A stretch of DNA of 64,000 nucleotides, taken from NCBI GenBank assembly GCA_036346205.1, contig JARFJB010002037.1, forward strand, positions 1,429,001-1,493,000. Reading direction: 5' to 3'. Below, piece after piece: positions 23,101-32,490 of the stretch. The notes under the pieces were generated by a model. The model saw nothing but the letters and a program-made list of their open reading frames with translations, was not told the origin of the DNA and did not search any database. The position numbers and the translations under genes are program-made. The stretch's first letter is position 1. Each line of letters starts with the position of its first letter. The DNA comes from Vesta saturnalis. Taxonomy: Eukaryota; Arthropoda; Insecta; Coleoptera; Lampyridae.

Positions 23101-23310
23101 TGGTTGACTAACAAACCCGAACTGTATGAGAAACTGAATTTAAACCCTAATCGTGACGGAGATAAGTTGTTAAATTTTGGAGAAAAAGAAAATAACAAAA
23201 CTTTAGGTATTTTTTGGAACGTTTCCAATGACACTATTCGGTATAAGGCGAAAGCTATCCGACAACCCTTAAAGGTAACTAAAAGAACTATTTTATCCAC
23301 CATATGTTAG
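20173..23310 (+). pseudogene. BEL/Pao gag-protease-reverse transcriptase reading frame
   Basis: I take the ATG at 20173; the frame is open further upstream but has no better start. A gag region with a DUF1759-type segment (residues about 134-290, starting PPPNIAKFSGGFDKW) is followed by zinc-knuckle Cys/His clusters at about 356-415 (CKGNHSIFKC; CLNCFNPNHELSYC). An aspartic protease motif LIDPGSQSNF lies near 535, with Pro where most families have Ser/Thr after the catalytic Asp. A reverse transcriptase near 820-1000 has NADISKMYRQV and the YVDD catalytic box. A TAG at 23308-23310 stops the frame inside the conserved segment before ..IYDPLGLL, where RT-RNase H sequence normally continues. It would make a truncated polyprotein. 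Confidence 0.9.
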
Positions 23311-24227
23311 ATCTATGACCCCCTTGGTTTATTAAATGCGGTTGTTGTCGGGGCCAAATTATTATGCAAAGTCTATGGCGCGAAAAAACATCATGGGATG
23401 AACCTATGTCAAAGGAGTCGGAAAAGAAATGGAAGGCTTTTTGTTTCGATTTAAGGTATATTTCAAACATTACTATCCCACGATTGGTTTTTATACCCCA
23501 TTTTGACATCTCTGAATTATTAATTTTTGGAGATGCGTCTCAAAAGGCGTACGGCGTATGTGCATATATAAAATGTCAAAAGGGAAATCAAATATCTTGT
23601 CATTTATTAACCGCAAAATCTAAGGTCGCGCCTATAAAGCAACAGAGTTTTGCAAGATTAGAGTTATGCGCTGCTGTCTTGGCAGTTAACCTTTCTAAGA
23701 AAATCGTCGACTCCTTAAAAATAAATTTCCATAGAGTATATTATTTTAGCGATTCCACCATCACGCTTCATTGGATTCATGGGGAGCCTGGTAGATGGAA
23801 GGTGTTTGTTGAAAACAGAGTAAGTTTAATAAGGTCTGCATCCTCTGTAGACCAGTGGTATCATATAGGGACAAAGGATAACCCTGCAGATTTAGTAAGC
23901 CGTGGTTGTTCCGCTGCCATTCTGCAAAATAACAAATTATGGTGGGAAGGTCCTAGTTGGATACTAGCAGACTCAGCTGATTGGCCTACCACTCATATTT
24001 CGAAATTAAATGCAAGTTCACAGTCCACACCAGATAGTTTAATAGAACAAAGAGTTTCACTTTGTCACATAAATATTTTAAATAATTTTGATATATTTTC
24101 GCGATATTCAAGTTTAACGAAATTAAAGATTGTTTGGGCATATATGCAACGTTTTCTTTTTAACACACGTAATAAGATTAAAAGAACCGGACGTTTGACT
24201 ACATTAGAACTAATGTATATTTTTTAA
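23311..24227 (+). pseudogene. BEL/Pao RNase H region
   Basis: Sequence after the stop continues in frame as IYDPLGLLNAVVV, then a one-base shift near 23355-23365 moves to the frame of QSLWREKTSWDEPM. That frame contains the RNase H domain with FGDASQKAYGVCAYI (first acidic residue), ARLELCAAVLAVNL (Glu) and YFSDSTITLHWIHG (Asp). It stops at 24227, before the integrase zinc-binding part. The sequence is well conserved apart from these breaks. Confidence 0.88.
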
Positions 24228-25565
24228 GGCTTATATCACTTGCTCAAATGCAATCATATCCTTTAGAGTTTCATAATTTAAAAACTCAAACTAAAATATC
24301 AAAATCAAATTGTCTAAAAACCCTTAATCCTTTGTTGGAAGATAATCTGATCAAGGTAGGTGGTAGAATACAGTTAGCTAACGTTCCATATTCTAAAAAA
24401 CATCCGATTGTTCTTGACTAAATTGATTATGGTTGGTGAGCATCAATGATTATTACATTGTGGACCCCAACAATTGCTTTATTCTGTAAGAACCAAATTT
24501 TGGCCTACTTGTGGTCGTAGTCTAGCCAAACAAGTAGTTCATAAATGTGTTGTTTGTTTTAAAAATAAACCCAGATCTTGTAAATATTTAATGGGAAATC
24601 TCCCAAAGGAGCGGGTTACAATGTCTTTACCGTTCAGTTATACTGGATGTGATTACGCCGGACCCTTTCAACTAAAAGACCGCAAAACTCGTAATGCAAA
24701 AATATTAAAATCCTGGATTTGTCTGTATGTCTGTTTAGCCACTAAGCCCATACACTTAGAAATCGTCTCAGATCTTACAAGTGAGGCATTTCTTGCATGT
24801 TTCAAAAGATTTGTATCGCGACGAGGCAAACCATCAAATTTATATTCTGACAATGCGACCACGTTTGTTGGTGCTAATTCTGAAATAAAGAAATTTCTAG
24901 ATAGTGAAAGTCCTAAATTTTCTTTTAGTCTTTTAAGGGAGGGAGTACAATGGCACTTCATACCTCCTCGCGCCCCTCATTTTGGAGGTTTATGGGAAGC
25001 GGGAATACGTTTAACAAAGTATCATTTAAAGCGAACACTAGGTAATGTCGTATTACATTTCGAAGATTTTAAAACCATTCTTAACCAGATAGAAGCAATC
25101 CTTAACTCGCGACCGATATCTCCTTTATCAAGTAACCCCAACGATTTTATCCCTCTTACGCCTGCGCATTTCCTGATAGGAAAACCCTTAACCTCAATCC
25201 CTGAACCGTGCCTGTTGGAAATGTCAGAAAATCGCTTAACCCACTACAAGAGACTCCAACAGTTAGTACAGTCGTATTGGAAACGTTGGAATCGTGAATA
25301 TGTCACCGAGATACAGCAAAGAGTGAAATGGTTTGAGAACGCATCATCACTAATCAAGATAAATGATTTAGTTGTGGTAAAGGAAGACGGATTACCACCT
25401 TTGAAATGGAAGACTGCGAGAGTTTGTGAAATTCACCCAGGCAAAGACGGTATTGTCAAAGTCGTTAGCTTGCGTTTTAGTGATGGCAGCTATATGAAGC
25501 GATCTGTGAACAAATTGTGTGTACTCCCTCTTAGTGATCTGCAGTCCGGAATATGTGATTCTTAA
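24228..25565 (+). pseudogene. BEL/Pao integrase and C-terminal DUF5641-like domain
   Basis: The zinc-binding N-terminus (about 24360-24560) is broken by stops but keeps VVHKCVVCFKNKP. From 24474 the frame is open. It covers the rve catalytic core, with the first Asp in TGCDYAGPF, the second in LYSDNATTFVGA and the Glu in PPRAPHFGGLWEAGIR. The DUF5641-like tail (LTHYKRLQQLVQSYWKRW.., VVVKEDGLPPLKWKTARV) follows. All three catalytic acidic residues are present. There is no ATG-based start; the frame would normally be read as part of one Gag-Pol polyprotein. Confidence 0.9.
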
Positions 25566-25721
25566 TTTCCAAATTTATGAGTTTTTTTTTGTGAATAAAT
25601 TAATTATTGACCAGTGATATGTTTTTGGATAACTCATTCTTTTCAATGCATACTTAATGTAGAAGGTATTGCGAACTTTTTTTTGTTTTTTTTGAAATTC
25701 TTGATTTCAAGGCGGGCGATA

Positions 25722-25938
25722 TGTTACGCCACTGCGTCTGAATTTTGATTTGCGCATTCTCGCCCCCGCCTTTATAAGACCAGAGTGGGAAATTTTGTTG
25801 TAGTATGTAAACTGATAAACCATTATTAGATATGTATGAACATGTGAAAATTTTATTAACCAAGTAAAATTGTTATATATTCGCTAAACTGTTTTTAATT
25901 TCACCAGTGCCTATAAATCATAATTGACAAAAATAACA
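25722..25938 (+). repeat. BEL/Pao 3' LTR
   Basis: This is the same 217-bp sequence as the 5' copy with two substitutions, followed by CTAGT. The purine-rich AAGGCGGGCGAT just upstream (about 25709-25720) sits where the polypurine tract should be, although it is short and interrupted. Confidence 0.95.
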
Positions 25939-25943
25939 CTAGT

Positions 25944-26040
25944 AGTAGGTTGAGTCCGAAACACGATGTCCTTTAAGCGTCCCCATAAATAAAAATCGAG
26001 GCAAGTTAAGTCTGGCGATCGCGAAGGCCTCTACGATGGA
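25944..26040 (-). pseudogene. Mariner-type transposase third-Asp block (part 1)
   Basis: Read on the minus strand, this holds SRSPDLTCLDFYLWGRLKD, then IVFRTQPTT. It carries the third catalytic Asp of the DD-x-D triad (the LDFYLW block). It directly abuts the right terminal inverted repeat, so the first two catalytic blocks are deleted. Its reading frame joins that of 19540-19689 across the retrotransposon. Confidence 0.8.
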
Positions 26041-26109
26041 TAGTTTCCCAGATACAGTACCTCGCATTCTTAGTTGGCCAACCTGTACAGCTATCGTACA
26101 GTCAATATG

Positions 26110-26700
26110 TTAAAATTTATAAAGTAGTCTTTTGTGGATGTTCGAGGTGGTATACCAACCATAGATCAAACTATGTTTTTTTGACTTGTAAATACGTTTT
26201 TGGCGTAATAACTGGATGCTGAGAACATTATACCGTATAATGTGTTTGTACGTACCCAAAATAGAATATTCTAATAGTGTCCACTGAGAGTTGTGTTTTG
26301 AGACATTTTATCATATAACATTTTACTTAATTTATTTTGCGAAGTGTTAAGATAACGCAACCACTTTAATCCTTTATCAAAAGTTATCCCTAAAAATGTA
26401 ATTTCATTTCTTTTTGTAGCGGATTTGTTTGTAAGATGCACATCTAGTTTTACGTTGTACAATCTCTGGTTAGTTTTACTAATATTTAATGTTAAAAAAT
26501 AGTTTTCAGACCATGTGATCATATTAGAAACGGCTTCAGACTTCTGGAATAGTTGAGGCTAACATTATACAGGTTGTATCATCAGCAAATTTATACGGCG
26601 TATTTGTATTCAAATGAAAGTATAAATCATTCGAATATGAAAGAGTAGTACAGGGCCAACAATCAAACCTTGAGGCACTTTTTGCTTAACTAATACATAA
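26110..26700 (-). pseudogene. Non-LTR retrotransposon (Jockey-like) reverse transcriptase remnant
   Basis: Read on the minus strand from 26700 downwards, landmarks come in the right order. VPQGLIVGPVLLF resembles the QGSILGPLLF block. FADDTTCI at about 26570-26590 holds the catalytic FADD box. WSENYFLTLNISKTNQ and FLGITFDKGLKWLRYL lie at 26330-26520 (thumb). A tail resembling ..LEYSILGTYKHIIR then LQLLRQKR-type words follows. Stops and frameshifts separate the blocks. The 5' endonuclease part is absent, as expected for a 5'-truncated LINE copy. Confidence 0.75.
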
Positions 26701-26819
26701 TTGATCAATTTTCCTCCAATACCTGTAGATTCGTATTGTTCTAACTTCAATATCAAGATTTCATAGTAGTATAACTACCACACTTCTGGTCCACCCTGCA
26801 ATGTTATGTTATATGTTTC

Positions 26820-27310
26820 AAGGTCATGCGGTGTTGCCATATTTCGCGGTGTTACCATGTTATATGACCTTTAGGGTGTCATGTTATAATTCTTAGAAAT
26901 CTAAGAATAGAACCAGTTCTGGAAACGAAAGCAAGGAGAGTCCAAAGTCCATTGATCTTTTCAAAACTAAAATTCATTGATCTCTTAAGGGTCACTGACA
27001 TGGAAACAAACTGCAACGTTCATTTGACCCCTTGAACCCGCAAGTTCGTGGATTCCTATAAATCTAAAAATAGAACCAAAGTTTATTGACCTCTTGGGGT
27101 CACTGACTTAGCAAACCGCAAGTCGATGAATTTCTAAAAAAAACCTAAAACAGAAACAGGGCTCATTAACCTCTTCAGAGTCACCGGAAGTGAGGGTTCA
27201 TTAACCTGGGCCAATGATATTTTCGGGGGAAATTAATATCAAGAGCTTCTAAGAAATCAATAACACAACGCGTATGAGGGTTCATTGACCTTGAAAACTG
27301 CCAAGCAAAA
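26820..27310. repeat. Degenerate tandem repeat with TTCATTGACCTCTT..GGGTCACTGAC motif
   Basis: Variants of TCATTGACCTCTT followed by GGGTCACTGAC recur at roughly 80-110-bp spacing (about 26948, 26973, 27080, 27165, 27277), each followed by CTAAAAATAGAACC-like words. Copies have diverged considerably. I see no coding content. Confidence 0.6.
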
Positions 27311-28618
27311 TATTGAAAACCCCTCCAAATGAATTCTAGGAAATGGAATCTGTAAGATGGGCAGCAATGGGTTAATCTTATTTACATTTAAAAATTAAGT
27401 TGTAACCATATTTATTAAAGTTCTCCAACATAAACAGCAACATGTTCCTCATAAATTAGTTCATTAGCAAACATGAATCTATGTGACTTAAATCAAACCA
27501 CCTTTTGCAAACCCCTCAAAAATGTGACTGACCTAGAGATATCTCAAAAGTATAAAGTAATGAATGTGGACGTAGTTAACGTATAATGATGGAAATAGTT
27601 GATTTTAAATGTGTATTACCTCGACACTTTTATGGCTATTCCAAATAAAAAGAAAACCGCAAAGGTTTAAAACGATGCTAAGCATTAAGGATGTGTTCAG
27701 TACTAGTTTAGGCGCAGCTAGAAAAACAACAAATATAGGTAACATTTTGTTTTCAACAGCTGTGTATCTAATTAACGTAAGGTATAATAAAAATGCAAGG
27801 TTAGTGTAGCTTAATATAAAAAATAATAAAAAAAAGAAATCTAAACGCGTTTCAAGTGGAAAAAATCTAAACAGATTAACTGTTCGGTGGTGAAGTAGAC
27901 CACTTTTACTGTAAATACATATGACTAATGGAAATAGTGTACCCGGCTTACATAATGTACACAATTCATCAATAAATAATAATAATACTTTGGTCGTTGT
28001 TTAAGTATCTCTGGTTTATCCATTCATCTAGGTAAACAACGTTAGCTTGGAAGCGAAAAAGTGATTTAATGGTCAATACGCTGATCAATAAACTTTTCCT
28101 GATACTAATATTATTATCTTGGTACAAAAGAGACAAACGACTAGCACACGGTGACCTCCATTAAAATGATCAATTTAAACTTCACGGTATTAGCTTACAC
28201 AGGTTATCATGATTTAGCAAGTAGACATAATACGTTCAAGACATACATTGATATTGATATTGATATTGAGTCATTCCTAGATTGTACTTTTTTAGGGGAA
28301 ATTGTAGAACCATCACTAACGGGACAGAATTATAAAAAAAAACTAAAGGTGCTACTAGAGGCAGTGTAACACAAATTACCATACAAGATTATAATTTGGC
28401 ATTATTTGATTACCAAATTGAAAAGCGACACCAGCATTTAATCAGATCCAAAAAAGCATTTAGTATTTACAATTAGGCAACACAAGGTGATTCTAAATTA
28501 AGGTGACCATAAAAGGGTTATAAGTGTCGGGTCAACTGATAAACGTACGGGTTATGGTTATACAATAACGCTTGCAACATTTAACATTAGCACCGCTGGC
28601 TATTGTAAATACCTAAAA
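27311..28618. other. AT-rich intergenic DNA, nothing recognised
   Basis: A minus-strand frame of 119 codons (27605-27964) is rich in Leu/Phe because of AT bias, overlaps a + frame and shows no domain. A short GATATT run lies at 28249-28268. Confidence 0.5.
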
Positions 28619-28743
28619 CTGCCGTGACCGGTCATTTTGACCTCTGCACAAGAAAGGTAATTTTGGGATGTATTTTTTATATATTTTACACTTAATTGAG
28701 AATGAAACATAAAAAATACATTTTAGGTGAATATTCATTTTAA

Positions 28744-30810
28744 TTAAATCGAAATCAAATTGATTCTAACACATTTAGAACTCGGTACAGTTTTACATGC
28801 TGTATTACGCTCTACAGTCAAACAAATAACGGTCTTTGTTACACTTCCACATTTTCCACAAACATATTTGTTACACATTGAACAAACGTCAGCAGTTTTA
28901 TTTTTGTCACATATTTTAATTTGGCGCTGATGACGTTTTTTAGGTTTCATTGTATCAGATGTGCTGGTACTTGCACCACAATCTTGTTTCGAATCGAAAT
29001 ACTCTTTTCTTAGTTCCTCAGCTAGAGTGAAAATAAAGTCTCTCTTTTTATTTTACTGCCTACGACTTCCTTACAAACTATCCAGGTATTGAGTGTGGCA
29101 AGATCTCGTATTAAAAAATTAAAAGGGCGTGGCATGGGTTGTTAATAATAATTCCCCTAATATTACTTATACTCCTAATAATAAATAGAAGATTTTGTGC
29201 CTTCAGCTCATGCCAGTGATTAAATCTTTGTTGTTGCTGGTGTACGGTCACTGATAAGATGTGCTGACGAAGCCACCTTTCAATTTTGGTTGTGGAATCA
29301 ATCTTGAAATGGAAATATAATAAATGTTTTGATATTTGTTGATCCCAAATGAATAAATTATTTTACAAAAAGCCAAATTTGGTTGATTTAAATGGTTTAG
29401 TGTACCATTTATTTATAATTTTCTTCATAGCAACAAACATCGTAATAGGAAAATGTAACGTAATAAAAGTAAAAATAACAGTAAAATAAAAGTAAAATAA
29501 AAGGGCTTAAAAAGGATAAGTATAATAGACAAAGAAAAATAGGTTTAATTACTCTTACCGTTAATTTAACGACATTACTTAATTAAAATACTCAAGAACA
29601 AAATGGAAGCTTTTTGCTTTCATGTCGTAACAACAACGACTTCCAAAAAATAGATGTCTGCGCATGGCCTCAATGAGCAAGATGAAATGTGCGTACTACC
29701 CCACTTAAAATATCTAAACGTATTCTTTTTCAGCCACTAAGGTATGCAATTTACATGACACAAAAATGAACGAAGTTGCCTAAATTATGGTATATTTTTA
29801 ACACAACTCAAAAAGGTTTGTTACAATCTAAAACATTGTAAAACACATGAACTGGCCATCTACGTGAACCAGCCTTCTCAGAATATTTTCTAGCCATTTG
29901 GTCCTACACATCTACCCCAAACTTTGTCTCATTGTAATGCAACACTGTCTCAGATTTCTTCTTTTTGCCATTATCTATAGCCACAGTTGGATGTAGCGTA
30001 TTTAGCAATATGACATTTTTATTAACTTTACCCTGATAAATTGACAAGGTGCTTTTATCGTTTTTCATTACTGTGGTAGAATATAACTCTGCCCTTTTAT
30101 TCTTGATACAAATTGGTAATTCGCTTCTTGTTCGGTTCATTGTTCCTACTATTGTTTTGTTCTTTTTTGCAAGCATTGGCTTTTGGCTGGTAAAAAAGTT
30201 GTCGGTAGTACCATTTCTACCCATATTTGGGAAAGTTTCCATTAATTTTAAAACAACATATTCTGGAAGGGGTTGGTTGTTAGGACGCATATCATCTTTT
30301 CCTAAATAAGGAAAAACCGTTCAGGAGATATTTAGAATTCCTATCAACATCTAGCCAAAATTTTACACCAAATTTATCAGCCTTATTCGTCATATATTGT
30401 GTATATCTGCATCTAGCTTTAGTGGGAACAGTTGTCTACTGTAATGTTTGCTCCTGGAACATAGCAAGCTTTACAGTTACTAATAAATTTATCCCATATT
30501 TCGGACGCCAAAGCAAACTTATCACTAACTAGACGTTCTTTTCGTGTTGATCGAATATCAAATCTTAAAAATCTGATGATTTCACGAAATCGATTGCGTG
30601 ACTTGGTCTCTCGAAAAATTTGCGGTCCCCAAATAACAGACGATAAACTGTCAAGCTGTAATGTTCTTGCGCCGCAAGCACCACGAGCTAGCAATATTGC
30701 AAGAAAACCGTCAAATTCTTGAAGAGACAATGACCAGTTTGTATCACCTCCTAGTTGTCGTTTAGCTTCAATTTCAGTACATTTCTGAATACGTTTTAGC
30801 GTTGTGTTAT
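28744..30810 (-). pseudogene. piggyBac transposase (DDE_Tnp_1_7), broken
   Basis: On the minus strand, from 30810 downwards: WSLSLQEFDGFLAILLARGA and SRNRFREIIRFLRFDIRS, then DKFALASEIWDKFISNC and PGANITVD (start of the transposase core). After a frameshift comes the block with NGTTDNFFTSQKPML (second acidic site), VGTMNRTRSELP, LLNTLHP and ETVLHYNETKFGVDV (last Asp), followed by a stop. The segment LATLNTWIVCKEVVG..LAEELRKEY lies near 28990-29110. It is followed by a C-terminal Cys-rich finger (CDKNKTADVCSMCNKYVCGKCG..C). About 700 bp of unrelated sequence separates the two halves (about 29115-29830). The gene is inactive. Confidence 0.88.
29115..29830. other. About 700-bp insertion splitting the piggyBac gene
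   Basis: The piggyBac protein signature breaks off at about 29830 (..RRWPVHVFYNVL on the minus strand) and resumes at about 29115. The intervening sequence has no recognised protein, no long open frame and no obvious terminal repeats. It may be a small non-autonomous element or part of a rearrangement. Confidence 0.5.
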
Positions 30811-31272
30811 CTATAACAATCGAAATGCACTTAGCACAGGGTTAGCAAACACATTTCTTTTTGCAACATGACTAAACGAGTTCTGACTTAATTATGTTTG
30901 TTATACAACTTCGAAACTGATTATGAATATATGAACGGTCAATACGACGGTTTTGACAGTTATAAAAATACTACAAAAAAACTCTAAAACGGCTTAATTT
31001 TCCTAAAATATTTTTTTATATTCTAAAAGTACATAAAAATCTAGAAAAACATAACACCTCAACACTGTAACTCCAAGCACACCTGAGAAACAACATTTTA
31101 AAGCAGGCACGCGGTCAAATTGACCGCCGCGGCAGTTCTAGTGAGCAGAGACCTGGGCAGTAGGGATGTTCACTGCATTCTTTACGTATTAACATAAACT
31201 GTGATTGGTATTATATATGGCTTAATGTCTAAGGATATTTAAGTATGCGTTGAAAGGCAATTTCTGGAAAGG

Positions 31273-32490
31273 ATGAGAGAGAGGGGAGGGAGAGGGAGAG
31301 GAGAGAGGGAGAGGGAGAGGGAGGGAGAGGAGAGGGAGGGAGAGGGAGAGGGAGAGGGAGAGGGAGAGGGAGAGGGAGAGGAGAGGGAGAGGGAGAGGGA
31401 GAGGGGAGAGGGAGAGAGGAGAGGGAGAGGGAGAGGGAGAGGGAGAGAGAGGGAGAGGGAGAGGGAGAGGGAGAGGGAGAGGGAGAGGAGAGGGAGAGGG
31501 AGAGGGAGAGGGAGAGGGAGAGGGAGAGGGAGAGGGAGAGGGAGAGGAGAGGAGAGGAGAGGGAGAGGGAGAGGGAGAGGGAGGGAAGGGAGAGGAGAGG
31601 GAGAGGGAGAGGGAGAGGGAGAGGGAGAGGGAGAGGGAGAGGGAGAGGGAGAGGGAGAGGAGAGGAGAGGAGAGGGAGAGGAGAGAGGAGAGGGAGAGGA
31701 GAGAGGGAGAGGGAGAGGGAGAGGGAGAGGGAGAGGGAGAGGGAGAGGGAGAGGGAGAGGGAGAGGGAGAGGGAGAGGGAGAGGGAGAGAGGGAGAGGGA
31801 GAGGAGAGGGAGAGGGAGAGGGAGAGGGAGAGGGAGGGAGAGGGAGAGGGAGAGGGAGAGGGAGAGGGAGAGGGAGAGGAGAGGGAGAGGGAGAGGGAGA
31901 GGGAGAGGAGAGGAGAGGGAGAGGGAGAGGGAGAGGGAGAGGGAGAGGGAGAGGGAGAGGGAGAGGGAGAGGAGGGAGAGGGAGAGGGAGAGGGAGAGGG
32001 AGAGGGAGAGGGAGAGGGAGAGGGAGAGGGAGAGGGAGGGAGAGGGAGAGGGAGAGGGAGAGGGAGAGGAGAGGGAGAGGGAGAGGGAGGAGGGAGAGGG
32101 AGAGGGAGAGGGAGAGGGAGAGGGAGAGAGGGAGAGGGAGAGGGAGAGGGAGAGGGAGAGGGAGAGGGAGAGGGAGAGGGAGAGGGAGAGGGAGAGGGAG
32201 AGGGAGAGGGAGAGGGAGAGGGAGAGGGAGAGGGAGAGGGAGAGGAGAGGAGAGAGGGAGAGGGAGAGGGAGAGGGAGAGGGAGAGGAGAGGAGAGGGAG
32301 AGGGAGAGGGAGAGGAGAGGGAGAGGGAGAGGAGAGGAGGGAGAGGGAGAGGGAGAGGGAGAGGAGAGGGAGAGGGAGAGGAGAGGAGAGGGAGAGGAGA
32401 GGGAGAGGGAGAGGAGAGGAGAGGGAGAGGAGAGGGAGAGGGAGAGGAGAGGAGAGGAGAGGGAGAGGGAGAGGGAGGGAGGGAGAGGGT
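31273..32490. repeat. 1.2-kb purine-only (GGGAGA)n array
   Basis: The + strand is essentially pure G and A for about 1.2 kb, made of GGGAGA hexamers with frequent GGAGA pentamer slips and a few GAGAGA words. The Glu/Arg/Gly frame on + and the Pro/Ser/Leu frames on - are artefacts. Mirror-type polypurine tracts of this length can form triplex (H-DNA) structures; that is inference. Confidence 0.96.

Larger units (their letters stand above)
19690..25938 (+). mobile_element. BEL/Pao LTR retrotransposon, near-complete but coding-defective
   Basis: The element is 6249 bp, flanked by the 5-bp target duplication CTAGT (19685-19689 and 25939-25943). It has two 217-bp LTRs, a primer-binding site, gag with zinc knuckles, aspartic protease, reverse transcriptase, RNase H and integrase, in BEL/Pao order. 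The LTRs differ at only two positions that I can see, so insertion was recent. Even so, the coding region has an in-frame stop at 23308-23310, a frameshift close after it and further breaks before the integrase. It inserted into the transposase remnant of a mariner-type element. There is no envelope-like frame after the integrase. Confidence 0.95.
18821..26087 (-). mobile_element. Deleted IS630/mariner-type element interrupted by a BEL/Pao insertion
   Basis: The left end TACAGGGTGGCCAACTAAG (18821) and the right end, the inverse of TACAGGTTGGCCAACTAAG (ending 26087), are inverted repeats of about 65 bp, both bordered by TA. Without the 6.25-kb retrotransposon the element would be about 1.0 kb. 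The right terminal repeat runs straight into the last third of a minus-strand transposase, so an internal deletion removed most of the gene. It is a non-autonomous derivative. Confidence 0.88.
28619..31135 (-). mobile_element. piggyBac element, defective
   Basis: Terminal inverted repeats are visible: CTGCCGTGACCGGTCA.. at 28619-28642 and the inverse of CTGCCGCGGCGGTCAA.. at 31113-31135, both extending to TTTGACC. The span of 2517 bp and a minus-strand DDE_Tnp_1_7 transposase between them fit piggyBac. No TTAA duplication is seen directly at the ends, so either the target sites have mutated or the true ends lie slightly further out. Confidence 0.82.

Noticed and set aside
27605..27964. 119-codon minus-strand frame
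   Set aside because: Leu/Phe-rich from AT bias, overlaps an opposite frame, no motif or start context.
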